From positions 1-32,489 of the forward strand of contig JAAVZW010000063.1 of NCBI GenBank assembly GCA_022791835.1: 32,489 nucleotides of DNA, given 5' to 3'. Below the pieces are notes generated by a model. That model ran no database searches. It was given only the letters and a program-made list of their open reading frames with translations, and was not told where the DNA came from. The translations under genes and the position numbers were made by a program. Source of the DNA: Clostridia bacterium. Lineage in GTDB: Bacteria > Bacillota > Clostridia > TANB77 > CAG-508. Below are positions 1 to 8,806 of the stretch, one piece after another; position 1 is the stretch's first letter, and every line of letters begins with the position of its first letter.

Positions 1-51
1 CCATGTCTCCGCCGTGAAAGGGCGGTGTCTTAACCGCTTGACCAACGGGCC
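1..51 (-). tRNA. tRNA-Glu (UUC), 3' part cut by window edge
   Basis: The reverse complement begins GGCCCGTTGGTCAAGCGGTTAA and continues through an anticodon arm with loop CTTTCAC, giving anticodon TTC (Glu). Only the acceptor 5' strand, D arm and anticodon arm are inside the window. The T arm and 3' end lie before position 1. It sits 2 nt beyond the encoded CCA of the neighbouring tRNA-Lys, so the two form one tRNA cluster. Confidence 0.9.
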
Positions 52-53
52 AT

Positions 54-129
54 TGGTGAGCTATCCGCGACTCGAACGCGGGACAACTTGATTAAAAGTC
101 AAGTGCTCTACCACCTGAGCTAATAGCCC
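54..129 (-). tRNA. tRNA-Lys (UUU)
   Basis: On the minus strand a full cloverleaf can be traced. The acceptor GGGCTAT pairs with ATAGCTC with one G-T wobble. The anticodon stem CTTGA/TCAAG encloses loop CTTTTAA, giving anticodon TTT. The T arm contains GTTCGAGTC. The 3' CCA is encoded at positions 54-56. Confidence 0.95.
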
Positions 130-260
130 ATGTCACCAATTTATATAAGAGGCTGCTACTATGCAACCGCTTATATATATTACTACAAATTTAGCAAAAT
201 GTCAACTATTTTTTTAAATTTTATTAAATTTTTTCACTTTGCTTTACAAAAATATTGTAA

Positions 261-446
261 TTAAGCATTTAATTTTGCTATAATCTCATCTACATCAATA
301 CCATGTACCATGCAAGCTTCTTCAATTGTCTCTCCTTGTGATGCAGGACAACCCAAACAATGCATACCAGCCTCTAACAATATATCAGCCTTCTCAGGTG
401 CTTTCTCTAAAAGTTCTCCAATTGTCATATCTTTATTTATTTCCAT
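261..446 (-). CDS. DUF1858-domain small protein
   Basis: This 61-residue protein is the whole of a DUF1858 (hybrid-cluster-associated disulfide) domain. It opens [20 protein letters not shown] and has the family's CxxC pair in the segment [10 protein letters not shown], then the segment [17 protein letters not shown]. The family is small and cytosolic, is found in anaerobes, and is thought to use the two cysteines in redox or disulfide chemistry; the partner is unknown. I chose the ATG at 446 because a clear AAGGAGGAAGG ribosome binding site lies just upstream on the minus strand. A longer reading with an earlier start has no such site. It is probably monocistronic and convergent on the tRNA pair. 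Confidence 0.85.
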   Translation of the reverse strand: MEINKDMTIGELLEKAPEKADILLEAGMHCLGCPASQGETIEEACMVHGIDVDEIIAKLNA

Positions 447-573
447 AAAAACCTTCCTCCTTTCTAAAAAAATTATCATGTAAAAATATTTTATCACAAA
501 TTTTCAAAAATGTATAGACAAATGATAAAATTTGTTGTATCATATTTATGTTGCCAGTACTTAAGGTGGTGAT

Positions 574-711
574 ATTATCAATTTTACTATAAACTTATTT
601 TTTATATCTCTTATTATTAATACTTTCATCGTATTTTATTCGATTTATACAATAACAGATATAATATTTTTCAAAAACTCACATAAGTCAAAATTTGATA
701 TTCCAAATTAA
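574..711 (+). CDS. Possible 45-residue membrane peptide with ATT start
   Basis: An open frame of 45 residues runs from an ATT codon 8 nt after AAGGTGG to a TAA 28 nt before the VirD4-like gene. The translation has a long hydrophobic stretch (INLFFISLIINTFIVFYSIY) followed by a short polar tail. Conjugation operons of Gram-positive elements often begin with small membrane proteins, so the position is suggestive. No ATG, GTG or TTG start is available and I know no homologue. This is a weak call. Confidence 0.2.
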   Translation: MINFTINLFFISLIINTFIVFYSIYTITDIIFFKNSHKSKFDIPN

Positions 712-739
712 TCCAAACTAATTTAAAAGGAGGCTTTAG

Positions 740-2444
740 ATGTTTATAAACACATTCTCTCGAAGGGTGTTATTTAACTTTGTACTTATTTTTGTATATT
801 TAGCAATATATATTGTACTATTCCACGAAGTATATATTTCAAATACAATTATAATAGAATTTGCAACTCACCCTTTCAATATTTGCGAAAAATATCCAGA
901 TACTTGGGAAAATATTAAACTTTTCCACTTTATAATATCTTTCCTTTCAGCTTTAATCTGTATTAATATGATATATTCATCTATTTTCACTAAATATCAG
1001 TTTAAAAATAAAAAAACAGCAGTAGTTTCTGATAAATTATCTCTATTTATTGCAAATGATAATTTAGGAAATCCTATTATTTTACCTGAAGCAAGTCTTT
1101 ATCAAAATATTCTAATAACTGGCACAATAGGTTCTGGAAAGACAAGCTCTGCAATGTATCCGTTCACTAGACAATTAATCAAGTATAGATATGAAGTTCC
1201 TTCTGAAAAACTCGGTATGCTAATTCTTGATGTTAAAGGAAACTACTATTCCCAAGTTAAAAAATACGCTTCTCATTACAGAAGAGATGACGACTTAGTA
1301 GTAATAGAACTACGGTGGTAATATTAAATATAATCCACTAGATAAGCCCAATTTAAAACCTGCAATTTTGGCTAATAGACTTAAAACTATTCTTACATTA
1401 TTCTCTAAAAATAATAGTGAAAGTTACTGGCTTGACAAGGCTGAGCAGGTGATGACTGAATGTATTAAATTTTGTAGATTATATAATGATGGATACGTTA
1501 CTTTTTATGAACTGCATAGGCTCATTACTATACCTGACTATTACTCTAGTAAGATTGAATTTATGCGTTCTAAATTTCTATCAGGAAAACTTTCCACATC
1601 TGATGTACACAATTTGCTATCTTCAATTGAGTTCTTTGAAAAAGAATTTAATACTTTAGATACCAGAACTTCTAGTATTCTCAAATCTGAAATAACAAGA
1701 ATAACTGGCTCTTTTGTTTCAGATTATGATATTCTAAATACTTTTTCTCCATCTAAAGATAAGCTAAACTTCTTTGGATTCGAAGAAATGATAAATAACG
1801 GAAGGATTATTGTTTTAAATATGAATATCTCAGAATATAGGAATTTATCAAAAATAGTTGCTGCTTATCTTAAACTTGACTTTCAAACTGAAGTTATGTC
1901 TAGACTTGCAAAAACTAACTCTAATATGAGAAGTGTTTGTTTTATCAGCGATGAATATCATGAATATGTAACTGATACAGATGCAGATTTTTTTGCACAG
2001 TCAAGGGAAGCAAAGTGCATAAATATTGTTGCTACACAAAGTTATACGTCTTTGCTCAATTCAATTAATAATCAGTATACTGTTAAAGTTATTATTCAAA
2101 ATTTAATAAACAAATTTTGGTTTCGAACTGATGATACTTTTACAATTGAAGATGCACAAAAGCAACTTGGTAAAGAAGAAAAGCAAAAATATTCAAAAAG
2201 CTTTTCTGAAAGTTCCAAAGACCCTAAATTCTCTTCTTTATCTAGCTTATTTAGTTATGAAAAGCCTAATTTCTCTGAAAGTTTAAACTCTTATACACAA
2301 TTCGATTTTGTATTTGATACAAACTTTTTTACACAAAGGCTAGATACTTTCTCATGTTTGACGTTTTTATCTACTGGGTCTAGTATTATACCACCACAAA
2401 AAATTAATTTAATTCCATATTTTCTAATTGATGAAGATATGTGA
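740..2444 (+). CDS. VirD4/TraG-type coupling ATPase (one CGG +1 recoding site)
   Basis: Type IV coupling proteins are membrane-anchored hexameric ATPases that feed DNA or protein substrates to the secretion channel. Two membrane segments are visible (about residues 10-31 and 62-84), then Walker A TGTIGSGKT (about 127-135), the segment LILDVKGNYY, and Walker B FISDEYHEY (about 401-409). Read conventionally the frame stops at 1321. At 1313 an in-frame CGG interrupts the conserved stretch, and omitting its C gives ELGGNIKYNPLDKPNL, the expected VirD4 sequence, open to 2444 (567 aa). It overlaps no gene but leads an operon with the pilin-like, VirB6-like and PrgI genes. No relaxase is adjacent. 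Confidence 0.88.
1313..1315 (+). other. CGG recoding site 1 (VirD4, Gly192)
   Basis: Zero frame reads VIEL-RW-stop. Skipping C1313 reads VIEL-GGNIKYNPL and stays open for a further 376 codons. The preceding codon is CTA and the quadruplet is CGGT. Confidence 0.85.
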
Positions 2445-2473
2445 TTTCTAGAATTTTAAAGGAGTTGTTTCAT

Positions 2474-2803
2474 ATGAAAAAAATTTTTTATTATATTTTA
2501 TTTATACTTTTTATTGCTAGTGTGATATTTCTTACATTTAATTCCTTCTCTTTTGCAGGTTATCCAAAGCTTGTAAATAAGATAATTGATGCATTTGAGG
2601 ATATTAAAAGCTATTTAATCGCTATTGCCACACCAATTGCTGCTGTTGCAATTGGTTCAGGTTTTCTAATGCAGAAGTTTAGCTTTGGGGACGAAGAACG
2701 TATTAGAACTGGCAAAAAATTGATAAGGACATCTATTGTGTCTTATGCGTTTATATTGGTTCTTGACCTAATTGTCAGCCTTATAAAGACATTAATCGGT
2801 TAA
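2474..2803 (+). CDS. VirB2/TrbC-like pilin-type membrane protein
   Basis: This 109-residue protein has a signal peptide (MKKIFYYILFILFIASVIFL, likely cleaved after SFSFA), a central hydrophobic helix (IAIATPIAAVAIGSGFLM), a short charged loop (GDEERIRTGKK) and a second hydrophobic helix to the C terminus. The order signal-helix-basic loop-helix matches VirB2/TrbC pilins and related small subunits of Gram-positive conjugation systems. AAAGGAG at 2458-2464 fixes the ATG at 2474; an upstream in-frame ATG at 2441 overlaps the VirD4 stop and has no comparable site. Its place between VirD4 and VirB6-like genes agrees with a pilin or channel subunit. The family assignment rests on topology and context. 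Confidence 0.65.
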   Translation: MKKIFYYILFILFIASVIFLTFNSFSFAGYPKLVNKIIDAFEDIKSYLIAIATPIAAVAIGSGFLMQKFSFGDEERIRTGKKLIRTSIVSYAFILVLDLIVSLIKTLIG

Positions 2804-2820
2804 GGTTGGAGGTGCAATTT

Positions 2821-3697
2821 TTGAATTCTTCAACTAATACAATTTTAAATACCATAAATGAACTTTTTAGTTCGCTCTTTGCTTCTATTGATAATTCTAT
2901 ATACAGTGCTTTAGACGAGATTGCTTTTATTAATCCTAGTATACTACATTCGACCTATCTTGAAAAACTTATAGGTACATCTTCTACTACTGGAATTTTG
3001 GTCATTGCTAATGCTCTATTAGTTGGATTTGTCCTCTACTTTGCTATTAATCATCTGCTTTCTAGCCTTGCCATTGTAGAAGCGCAAAACCCATATAGAT
3101 TTATATTAAAACTTATTTTGATAGGTATTTGTGTAAATTCTAGTTTCTTCTTATGTGAACAAATTATTAATTTAGGTTCTCTTTTATCATCTGCCATTAG
3201 AGAAGGATGCGGCGAACTTTTACATACTAATATTTGTTTTTCTAAAGTTATAGATATTTCAAATTCCATAATACATCTTGAAGAAAGTAATAGTAATGTA
3301 TTCTCCATAGATGGAATTATTAAAACTGTGGTCTCTTTAGGTTTTTTTAATATAGTATTTCTCTATGCAATAAGATACATTTTACTTAAAGTTTTTATAT
3401 TAATTGCTCCCTTTGCATTCCTCACACTTTCACTTAGGTCTACTTCTTTTATATTTAAGTCTTGGCTCAAATGCTTTATATCTCTACTATTTATGGAATT
3501 ATTTGCCTCATTGATTCTAGCTGTTATGTTCTCCATTGAATACAGTTCACGGCAATCTTATATCTAAGCTTATGTTTATTGGAGCAATTTTTGCTTTAAT
3601 GAAAGTTAATAATTATGTAAGAGATTTTATAGGAGGAATTAGTATTGATACCTACTCTTCTATGCATGGTATGCGAGGTATGATAAAAATGAAATAA
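2821..3697 (+). CDS. VirB6/TrbL-like polytopic membrane protein (one CGG +1 recoding site)
   Basis: A 291-residue protein with an N-terminal amphipathic region and several membrane spans (for example TGILVIANALLVGFVLYFAI, KLILIGICVNSSFFLCEQI, IRYILLKVFILIAPFAFLTL) and a C-terminal SMHGMRGMIKMK tail. This is the layout of VirB6/TrbL inner-membrane channel proteins. The start is TTG 2821, 6 nt after GGAGGTG; the TTG at 2806 overlaps that site. Conventional reading ends at 3567 after RQSYI. Dropping C3550 gives EYSSGNLISKLMFIGAIFAL and continues through another membrane span to a TAA at 3695. It lies 17 nt after the pilin-like gene and 18 nt before PrgI. Confidence 0.75.
3550..3552 (+). other. 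CGG recoding site 2 (VirB6-like, Gly244)
   Basis: Zero frame reads EYSS-RQSYI-stop. Skipping C3550 reads EYSS-GNLISKLM and extends 47 more residues with a membrane helix. The preceding codon is TCA and the quadruplet is CGGC. Confidence 0.78.
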
Positions 3698-3715
3698 TTT
3701 ATTAGGAGGTGTTTT

Positions 3716-3994
3716 ATGAAATTTATTATTCCACAAAATTACGATTTTTCCAGTAAACTATTTGGTTTTATAGATTATTCTACTGTGCTTTTTAATGCTT
3801 TTTGGGCAATACTTGTTTTTTGCATAACAAGTATTTTAGTCAGTAATTTGTATATAAAGTTTTTTATAGTTATTATTTTGTGTTTTCCAGTACTTATTTT
3901 TAGCTTTATTGGTTTTAACCATGAAAAAATTTTGTATGTTTTGTTTTATATATTAAAATTTGCTTGTCGACAAAAAGTTTATTTATACAAATAG
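3716..3994 (+). CDS. PrgI-family conjugation protein
   Basis: A 92-residue protein with a short N-terminal cap (MKFIIPQNYDFSSKLFGFID), two adjacent membrane helices (about residues 27-46 and 49-66) and a C-terminal HEKILYVLFYILKFACRQK segment. This is the usual form of PrgI-family membrane proteins of Gram-positive type IV secretion, which normally precede VirB4. Here no VirB4 follows. The VirB4 of this window is about 9.4 kb away on the other strand. A strong AGGAGG precedes the ATG by 7 nt. The downstream 96 nt carry no convincing terminator, only the promoter of the next operon. Confidence 0.75.
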   Translation: MKFIIPQNYDFSSKLFGFIDYSTVLFNAFWAILVFCITSILVSNLYIKFFIVIILCFPVLIFSFIGFNHEKILYVLFYILKFACRQKVYLYK

Positions 3995-4004
3995 ATTTTT
4001 ATTC

Positions 4005-4033
4005 TTGTTTTTTTGCATATAAAATGTTATAAT
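4005..4033 (+). promoter_or_regulatory. Promoter candidate for dnaD-dnaC
   Basis: TTGTTT at 4005-4010 and a perfect TATAAT at 4028-4033 are separated by 17 nt, about 57 nt before the DnaD-like start. This supports transcription separate from the secretion genes. Confidence 0.5.
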
Positions 4034-4090
4034 TTGTCATATACAAATGATTAAAAATTTATATGCAATTAGGCAAAAGGGGACTTTTTT

Positions 4091-5059
4091 ATGAAACTAG
4101 AACAAAACGATGAACCACTATTATTCTCGGTTACAAAAATACCTGATATTTTCTTTTCTGAATATATATCACAGGCATCTGGAGATTTTATCAAGGTATA
4201 TTTATATATATTGTTTTTATCTAAGTATGGAAAAGATATTAAAATAAATGACCTATCTAAAAAACTCTCTCTTCCATTTCCTGTGATACAAGATGCTCTA
4301 AAATTTTGGGAAGAGCTTGGAGTTATTACCAAAAAAGGAACTGGCTTTATTATAAATAACTTACAAGAACTAGAACTTCACAAGACATACAAACCCAATA
4401 TGTCTCTTTCTACTGAAGATATTGAAAGAAATGAAAAAAATAGAACTAGAGCTCAGCTTATTGAAGCTATTAACACTACATTTTTCCAAGGATTAATGTC
4501 TTCATCTTGGTATGCAGATATTGATTTGTGGTTTAAAAATTATAACTTTGATGAACAAGTTATGATGGCTTTATTTAACTACTGCTATCAACGCTCTGCA
4601 CTCCATAGAAATTATGTACAAGTAGTCGCAGAAGCTTGGTCTAAAAGTGGTGTTAAAACCTTTAGCGATTTGGAAATTTATTACGAAAAACAAGAATCTC
4701 TACAAAAGATTGAAAAAGCTATACAAAAGAAGCTTGGAATACTTAGGCCTCTTACTGAATTTGAGAAAGGTTATATTCAAAAGTGGGCAGTGGATTTCAG
4801 TTATGGTATGGACATAATTGAAATTGCACTAAAAAAGTCTACTTCTAAAGTTAATATTACTTTTGATTACTTAAATTCTGTAATTACCAATTGGCATGAT
4901 AGAGATTTAAAGACTGTCGAAGATGTACAAAATTATATAGTTGCATTCAAAACCCAAGCTAAAAATAATAAGGAATTAGAAAAGAAAGTAAAATCTGGTG
5001 CTTTTGAACAACGCACATATTCTGATTTTGATAGTTTATATGCTAATAATCAAGGATAA
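4091..5059 (+). CDS. dnaD: DnaD-domain replication initiation protein
   Basis: A 322-residue DnaD-type primosome protein. The N-terminal winged-helix portion is seen in SQASGDFIKVYLYILFLSKY, then DLSKKLSLPFPVIQDALKFW and EELGVITKKGTG (about residues 30-85). One or two DnaD C-terminal helical domains follow (about 130-200 and 215-290), with the family motif around YLNSVITNWHDRDLKTVEDV. In Gram-positive bacteria DnaD is recruited to DnaA or restart sites and brings the helicase loader. It is directly upstream of the DnaC-like gene with a 24-nt gap, the normal clostridial pairing. No in-frame CGG codon occurs. Confidence 0.88.
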   Translation: MKLEQNDEPLLFSVTKIPDIFFSEYISQASGDFIKVYLYILFLSKYGKDIKINDLSKKLSLPFPVIQDALKFWEELGVITKKGTGFIINNLQELELHKTYKPNMSLSTEDIERNEKNRTRAQLIEAINTTFFQGLMSSSWYADIDLWFKNYNFDEQVMMALFNYCYQRSALHRNYVQVVAEAWSKSGVKTFSDLEIYYEKQESLQKIEKAIQKKLGILRPLTEFEKGYIQKWAVDFSYGMDIIEIALKKSTSKVNITFDYLNSVITNWHDRDLKTVEDVQNYIVAFKTQAKNNKELEKKVKSGAFEQRTYSDFDSLYANNQG

Positions 5060-5083
5060 GCTTTAAAAAGCACCCTGAAAGGA

Positions 5084-6104
5084 ATGTATATTAATTTGAG
5101 TAACTCTACATTAAATAATTTATTAAAAGACTATGAGAAGAAAAAATACACTGCTGAGCTTAATTATGAAAAAGATAAGTCAGCTTTCTATACTTCTCAT
5201 CCAGAATTATCTGAAATAAATGATAAACTTGGTAAACTTGCTTTGGATATTTCTAAGGCTGTTTTGAAAATGGATAGTGAACTTGCAGATAATCTAAAGA
5301 AGGAATTCTATAAACTAAAGAAGAAAAAAGAAGATATATTAAAATCAAGCGATGTACCTCAAAATGTAAAAGAGCCTAATTATGAATGTTCTATATGCAA
5401 AGATACTGGTTTTATTATAGATATAACAGGTAAGAATAGTCTTTGTAATTGTATTAGGCAAAAGATGTTTGATATAGATTTTAATAAATCTAATATAGGA
5501 AATCTTGAGAAAGAAAACTTTGAAAACTTTAATTTTGACTTATATTCTGATGAAATAAATGAGCAAAAATATCGTGCAAAAATTTCTCCTAAACAGAATA
5601 TTGCTAATATAAAAAATATTGCAGTTAAGTTTGTGGAAAACTTTGATAATCCTGAAGAGAAAAACTTGCTCTTTACAGGTAATACTGGTTTGGGAAAAAC
5701 TTTTTTCTCTAACTGTATTGCAAAAGAGATGTTATCTAAAGGAAAAACTGTACTATATCAAACTGCACCAATTATGCTAGACAATATTATTGATGATAGA
5801 TTTGGTAAATCAGATTATACAGCTGTATATAAAAATATAATAAATGTGGATTTATTAATAATAGATGATTTAGGTGCAGAAGTATCGAATCAATATAAAA
5901 TTGCAGAACTTTTTAATATTATAAATGCAAGACTTTTAACTCCTAATGGTCGTATAACTAAGACTATAATTTCTACTAATTTGAGTATGCAAAATATAAT
6001 GGATACATATCAAGAAAGAATCTTCTCAAGACTAGCATCTTATTATAATATTTGCAGATTTTTTCGGAGATGATATACGATTAATTAATCTTAAACAAAA
6101 ATAG
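5084..6104 (+). CDS. dnaC: DnaC/DnaI-type helicase loader ATPase (one CGG +1 recoding site)
   Basis: A 339-residue AAA+ helicase loader. It has an N-terminal coiled region, a cysteine cluster typical of DnaC/DnaI zinc sites (CSICKDTGF with CNC, about residues 102-124), Walker A TGNTGLGKTF (about 197-206), Walker B LLIIDDLGAE (about 256-265) and the arginine region ERIFSRLASYY. Conventional reading ends RFFRR at 6073. Omitting C6065 gives RFFGDDIRLINLKQK, which is how DnaI/DnaC proteins end. The start is uncertain: ATG 5084 lies almost on the AAAGGA, while TTG 5096 is spaced a little far. Together with DnaD it loads the replicative helicase. Confidence 0.85.
6065..6067 (+). other. CGG recoding site 3 (DnaC, Gly328)
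   Basis: Zero frame reads CRFF-RR-stop. Skipping C6065 reads CRFF-GDDIRLINLKQK-stop. The preceding codon is TTT and the quadruplet is CGGA. Confidence 0.85.
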
Positions 6105-6168
6105 GTTGCACCCTTCTACATTATGTCTAATATACTATAGTAGGCATATTGATAGGAGGGCATTTTTT

Positions 6169-6939
6169 ATGAAAAAAATCTTACAAATCAATAATATTAC
6201 AAAAACTTATCAATCCAAAAATGGCGAAATAACTGCTATAAATGGCATAAGCTTTTCTGCTAAAGAAGGAGAATTTATCAGTATCATTGGGCCTAGTCGG
6301 TTGTGGAAAGTCTAGTTTGCTTTCTATTATTGCAGGATTAGAAGATAAAAATTCTCGGAGAAATCTATATAGACCGGTGAATTGCAAGATGGTATTTCTT
6401 CTAAAATTGGCTACATGCTTCAAAAAGACAGTTTACTAGAATGGCGAACTATCTATAACAATGTAATGCTTGGATTAGAAATTAGACACCAAAAAAACAA
6501 ACACAACGAAGATTATGTCATTGAACTTTTAAAAAAATATGGGCTATATGAATTCAAAGATAAATATCCAAATCAGCTATCAGGTGGTATGAGGCAAAGA
6601 GTTGCTTTAATTCGTACACTTGCTATCAAACCTAAAATCTTACTTCTAGACGAAGCTTTCTCTGCTTTAGACTATCAAACTAGAATGATGGTAACAAATG
6701 ATATCTATCATATCCTTAGAGAAGAAGGTATTACAGCTATAATTGTTACACATGATATATCAGAGAGTATCAGTATGTCAGATAAGGTTGTTGTTTTGAC
6801 TAGTAGACCTGCAAAAGTAAAACAGATTCATGATATTGATTTTGGTATAACTAATCGAACACCAATCAACTGCAGAAAAAGCCCAAAATTTAGCGAATAT
6901 TTTGACCTACTATGGAAGGAGCTTGATGTACATGCATGA
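6169..6939 (+). CDS. ABC importer ATPase, nitrate/taurine type (three CGG +1 recoding sites)
   Basis: A 255-residue ABC ATPase of the SsuB/TauB/ThiZ group. Conventional translation breaks three times. With the C of each CGG (6298, 6356, 6375) omitted the protein is continuous: Walker A IIGPSGCGKSSLL (about 39-51), IIAGLEDKNSGEIYIDGELQ, Q-loop YMLQKDSLLEWRT, signature LSGGMRQRVAL, Walker B LLLDEAFSALD and H-loop VTHDISES. The ATG at 6169 follows AGGAGGGC at good spacing. It overlaps the permease start by 8 nt, so the genes are co-translated. It energises uptake of an unidentified small solute, and no riboswitch was recognised upstream. Three recoding sites in one required subunit imply efficient decoding. 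Confidence 0.92.
6298..6300 (+). other. CGG recoding site 4 (ABC ATPase Walker A, Gly44)
   Basis: Zero frame reads IGPS-RLWKV-stop. Skipping C6298 reads IGPS-GCGKSS, the Walker A motif. The preceding codon is AGT and the quadruplet is CGGT. Confidence 0.92.
6356..6358 (+). other. CGG recoding site 5 (ABC ATPase, Gly63)
   Basis: Zero frame reads EDKNS-RRNLYRPV. Skipping C6356 reads EDKNS-GEIYID, the standard segment after the first ATPase helix. The preceding codon is TCT and the quadruplet is CGGA. Confidence 0.9.
6375..6377 (+). other. CGG recoding site 6 (ABC ATPase, Gly69)
   Basis: Zero frame reads IYID-R-stop. Skipping C6375 reads IYID-GELQDG. Only 19 nt separate it from site 5. The preceding codon is GAC and the quadruplet is CGGT. 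Confidence 0.9.
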
Positions 6940-7746
6940 TAAATTCATATCAACAGATAGAAAAAAATACTTAAGAAAAATTAGAATAAATAAAGTCTTA
7001 GTTTTTGGAACTCAAGTACGGTATATTACTTGCATTTATTCTAGTATGGGAATTCCTTGCAAATATTAAAGTAATAGACAGTTTTATAGCTAGCCAACCT
7101 AGTAGAATTTTAGATACATTCATAAATTTATTTTCCAATGATTTGATAAAACATCTAGGTGTTACTCTGTACGAAACTTTAGTAGGATTTATAGCAGGCA
7201 CTATATTTGGTATATGTATAGCAATTATACTGTGGCTTTCTAAATTCTTGTCTAAAGTATTTGAACCTTTTCTAGTTGTACTAAACAGCCTTCCTAAGGT
7301 TGCATTGGGACCTATTATAATTATTTGGGTTGGTTCTGGTACCTCTGCAATTATTGTTATGGCTCTTGCTATTTCTTTAATTGTAACTATTTTAGATATT
7401 TTACATGGATTTATGAATACAGATAAAGATAAAATTAAAATGGCTAGAACTTTTAAGGCAAATAAGTTACAGATACTTACCAAAATTGTAATACCAGCAA
7501 ATATTTCTACTTTTATTAACTCTTTAAAGATTAATATTGGTTTATCTTTAGTTGGTGTAATTTCTGGGGAGTTCTTAGTTTCAAAAGCAGGACTTCGGAT
7601 ATTTAATTGTATATGGAGGTCAGGTTTTTCAATTAGATTTAGTTATGACTAGCGTTATACTTCTAGGCATTATGGCTGCTTTTATGTACAAAATTGTTGT
7701 ACTTTTAGAAAAATTTATTTTAAAAGAAAAGAAAAAAATTAGTTAG
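6932..7746 (+). CDS. ABC importer permease (two CGG +1 recoding sites)
   Basis: A 270-residue permease of the SsuC/TauC/ThiX type with about six membrane spans. After omission of C7019 the N-terminal helix reads GTQVGILLAFILVWEFLANI. The conserved cytoplasmic EAA-type loop is near MARTFKANKLQILTKIVIPA (about 169-188). After omission of C7596 the end reads KAGLGYLIVYGGQVFQLDLV, the strongly conserved C-terminal signature of this family, then a last membrane helix and a lysine-rich tail. The ATG at 6932 overlaps the ATPase stop. Its TAG is part of the ribosome binding site of the next gene. It forms the membrane channel of the importer. Confidence 0.9.
7019..7021 (+). other. CGG recoding site 7 (permease, Gly30)
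   Basis: Zero frame after GTQV reads RYITCIYSSMG and soon stops. Skipping C7019 reads GTQV-GILLAFILVWEF, the first membrane helix. The preceding codon is GTA and the quadruplet is CGGT. Confidence 0.88.
7596..7598 (+). other. CGG recoding site 8 (permease, Gly222)
   Basis: Zero frame reads KAGL-RIFNCIWRSG and stops at 7652. Skipping C7596 reads KAGL-GYLIVYGGQVFQ, the family signature. The preceding codon is CTT and the quadruplet is CGGA. Confidence 0.92.
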
Positions 7747-7758
7747 GAGGTTATCAAT

Positions 7759-8769
7759 TTGAAAAAACTTATTATTTCTCTTGTTATCATTTTGATACTT
7801 ATTGGTGCTGTAATAGGTGTTTCTTGCTTAAGAAATCAAAGTATAAGTGATAACGGTTTACAAACAGTGAAATTAAGCGAGGTAACTCGTTCTATATTCT
7901 ATGCACCTCAATATGTTGCGCTTAGCCAAGGCTTCTTTGAAGAAGAAGGGCTAAAAATAGAGCTTACTACTGCTCAAGGTGCAGATAGTGTTATGACTTC
8001 TGTATTATCAAATCAAAGTGATATTGGTTTTGCAGGTCCTGAAGCTTCTGTTTATGTTTATAATGAAGGTAAAGAAGATCATACACAAGTTTTTGCTCAA
8101 CTTACAAAAAGAGATGGCTCTTTTTTGGTAAGCAGAAATGAAAATCCAAATTTTAAATGGTCTGATGTCAAAGGCTCTACAGTTATTCCTGGTAGAAAAG
8201 GCGGAGTTCCTTATATGACACTTAGATACGTTCTAAACAAATATGGTATTAACCCAGATACTGATGCTGAACTTGATGACAGTATAAGCTTTGATTTAAT
8301 GGCAGGTGCTTTCTCTGCTGGTAATGCGGATTATGTTGCATTATTTGAGCCTACTGCTTCTAGTACAGAACTTTCTGGCAAAGGTTATATTGTTGCTTCT
8401 ATTGGTAAGGAAACTGACGAACTTCCTTATACTGCTTATTTTGCGAAGAAAAGCTATATAGAAGATAATCCTGAAATTATACAAAAATTTACAAATGCTA
8501 TTTATAAAGGTCAAAAATGGGTAGCTGAACATACTACGGAAGAAGTAGCTTCGGCGATAGAGCAGTATTTTCCTAACACTGAGCATAGTTTAATTGTTAC
8601 TGTTTTGAATAGATATAAAAATATTGATGTGTGGAGCAGTACTCCATACCTTGAGGAAGAAGGCTTTGACCTACTTCAAACTATTATTCAAGATGCTGGT
8701 GAATTAAAACAAAAAGCTCCTTATGATAAAGTTATAAACAATGATTTTGCAAAAGAAGCTATGAAATAG
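7759..8769 (+). CDS. ABC importer substrate-binding lipoprotein (NMT1/THI5-like)
   Basis: A 336-residue extracellular binding protein. The N terminus is a lipoprotein signal (MKKLIISLVIILILIGAVIG, lipobox IGVSC with the lipidated Cys about residue 23). The mature domain has the NMT1/THI5/SsuA pattern SIFYAPQYVALSQGFFEEEG, followed by GADSVMTSVLSNQSDIGFAG and later PGRKGGVPYMTLRYVL. The family binds sulfonates, nitrate or thiamine-precursor pyrimidines; the sequence alone does not decide which. The TTG start is placed by TAGGAGG 9 nt upstream, which overlaps the permease stop. No in-frame CGG occurs. A bidirectional terminator follows immediately. Confidence 0.9.
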   Translation: MKKLIISLVIILILIGAVIGVSCLRNQSISDNGLQTVKLSEVTRSIFYAPQYVALSQGFFEEEGLKIELTTAQGADSVMTSVLSNQSDIGFAGPEASVYVYNEGKEDHTQVFAQLTKRDGSFLVSRNENPNFKWSDVKGSTVIPGRKGGVPYMTLRYVLNKYGINPDTDAELDDSISFDLMAGAFSAGNADYVALFEPTASSTELSGKGYIVASIGKETDELPYTAYFAKKSYIEDNPEIIQKFTNAIYKGQKWVAEHTTEEVASAIEQYFPNTEHSLIVTVLNRYKNIDVWSSTPYLEEEGFDLLQTIIQDAGELKQKAPYDKVINNDFAKEAMK

Positions 8770-8772
8770 GTT

Positions 8773-8803
8773 AAAAGGTGCAGGATAGCCTCCTGCACCT
8801 TTT
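8773..8803. terminator. Bidirectional terminator between the ABC operon and gyrA
   Basis: A perfect 13-bp inverted repeat, AAAAGGTGCAGGA and TCCTGCACCTTTT, surrounds a 5-nt loop, with A and T tracts on the two outer sides. It lies between convergent genes and can end both transcripts. Confidence 0.9.
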
Positions 8804-8806
8804 ATG

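Noticed and set aside
1..740. Attachment site of an integrated element at tRNA-Lys/tRNA-Glu
   Set aside because: No integrase and no repeated tRNA 3' segment was seen downstream of the secretion genes.
6106..6168. TPP or other riboswitch upstream of the ABC operon
   Set aside because: Only about 60 nt lie between dnaC and the ATPase start, and no conserved aptamer core was seen.
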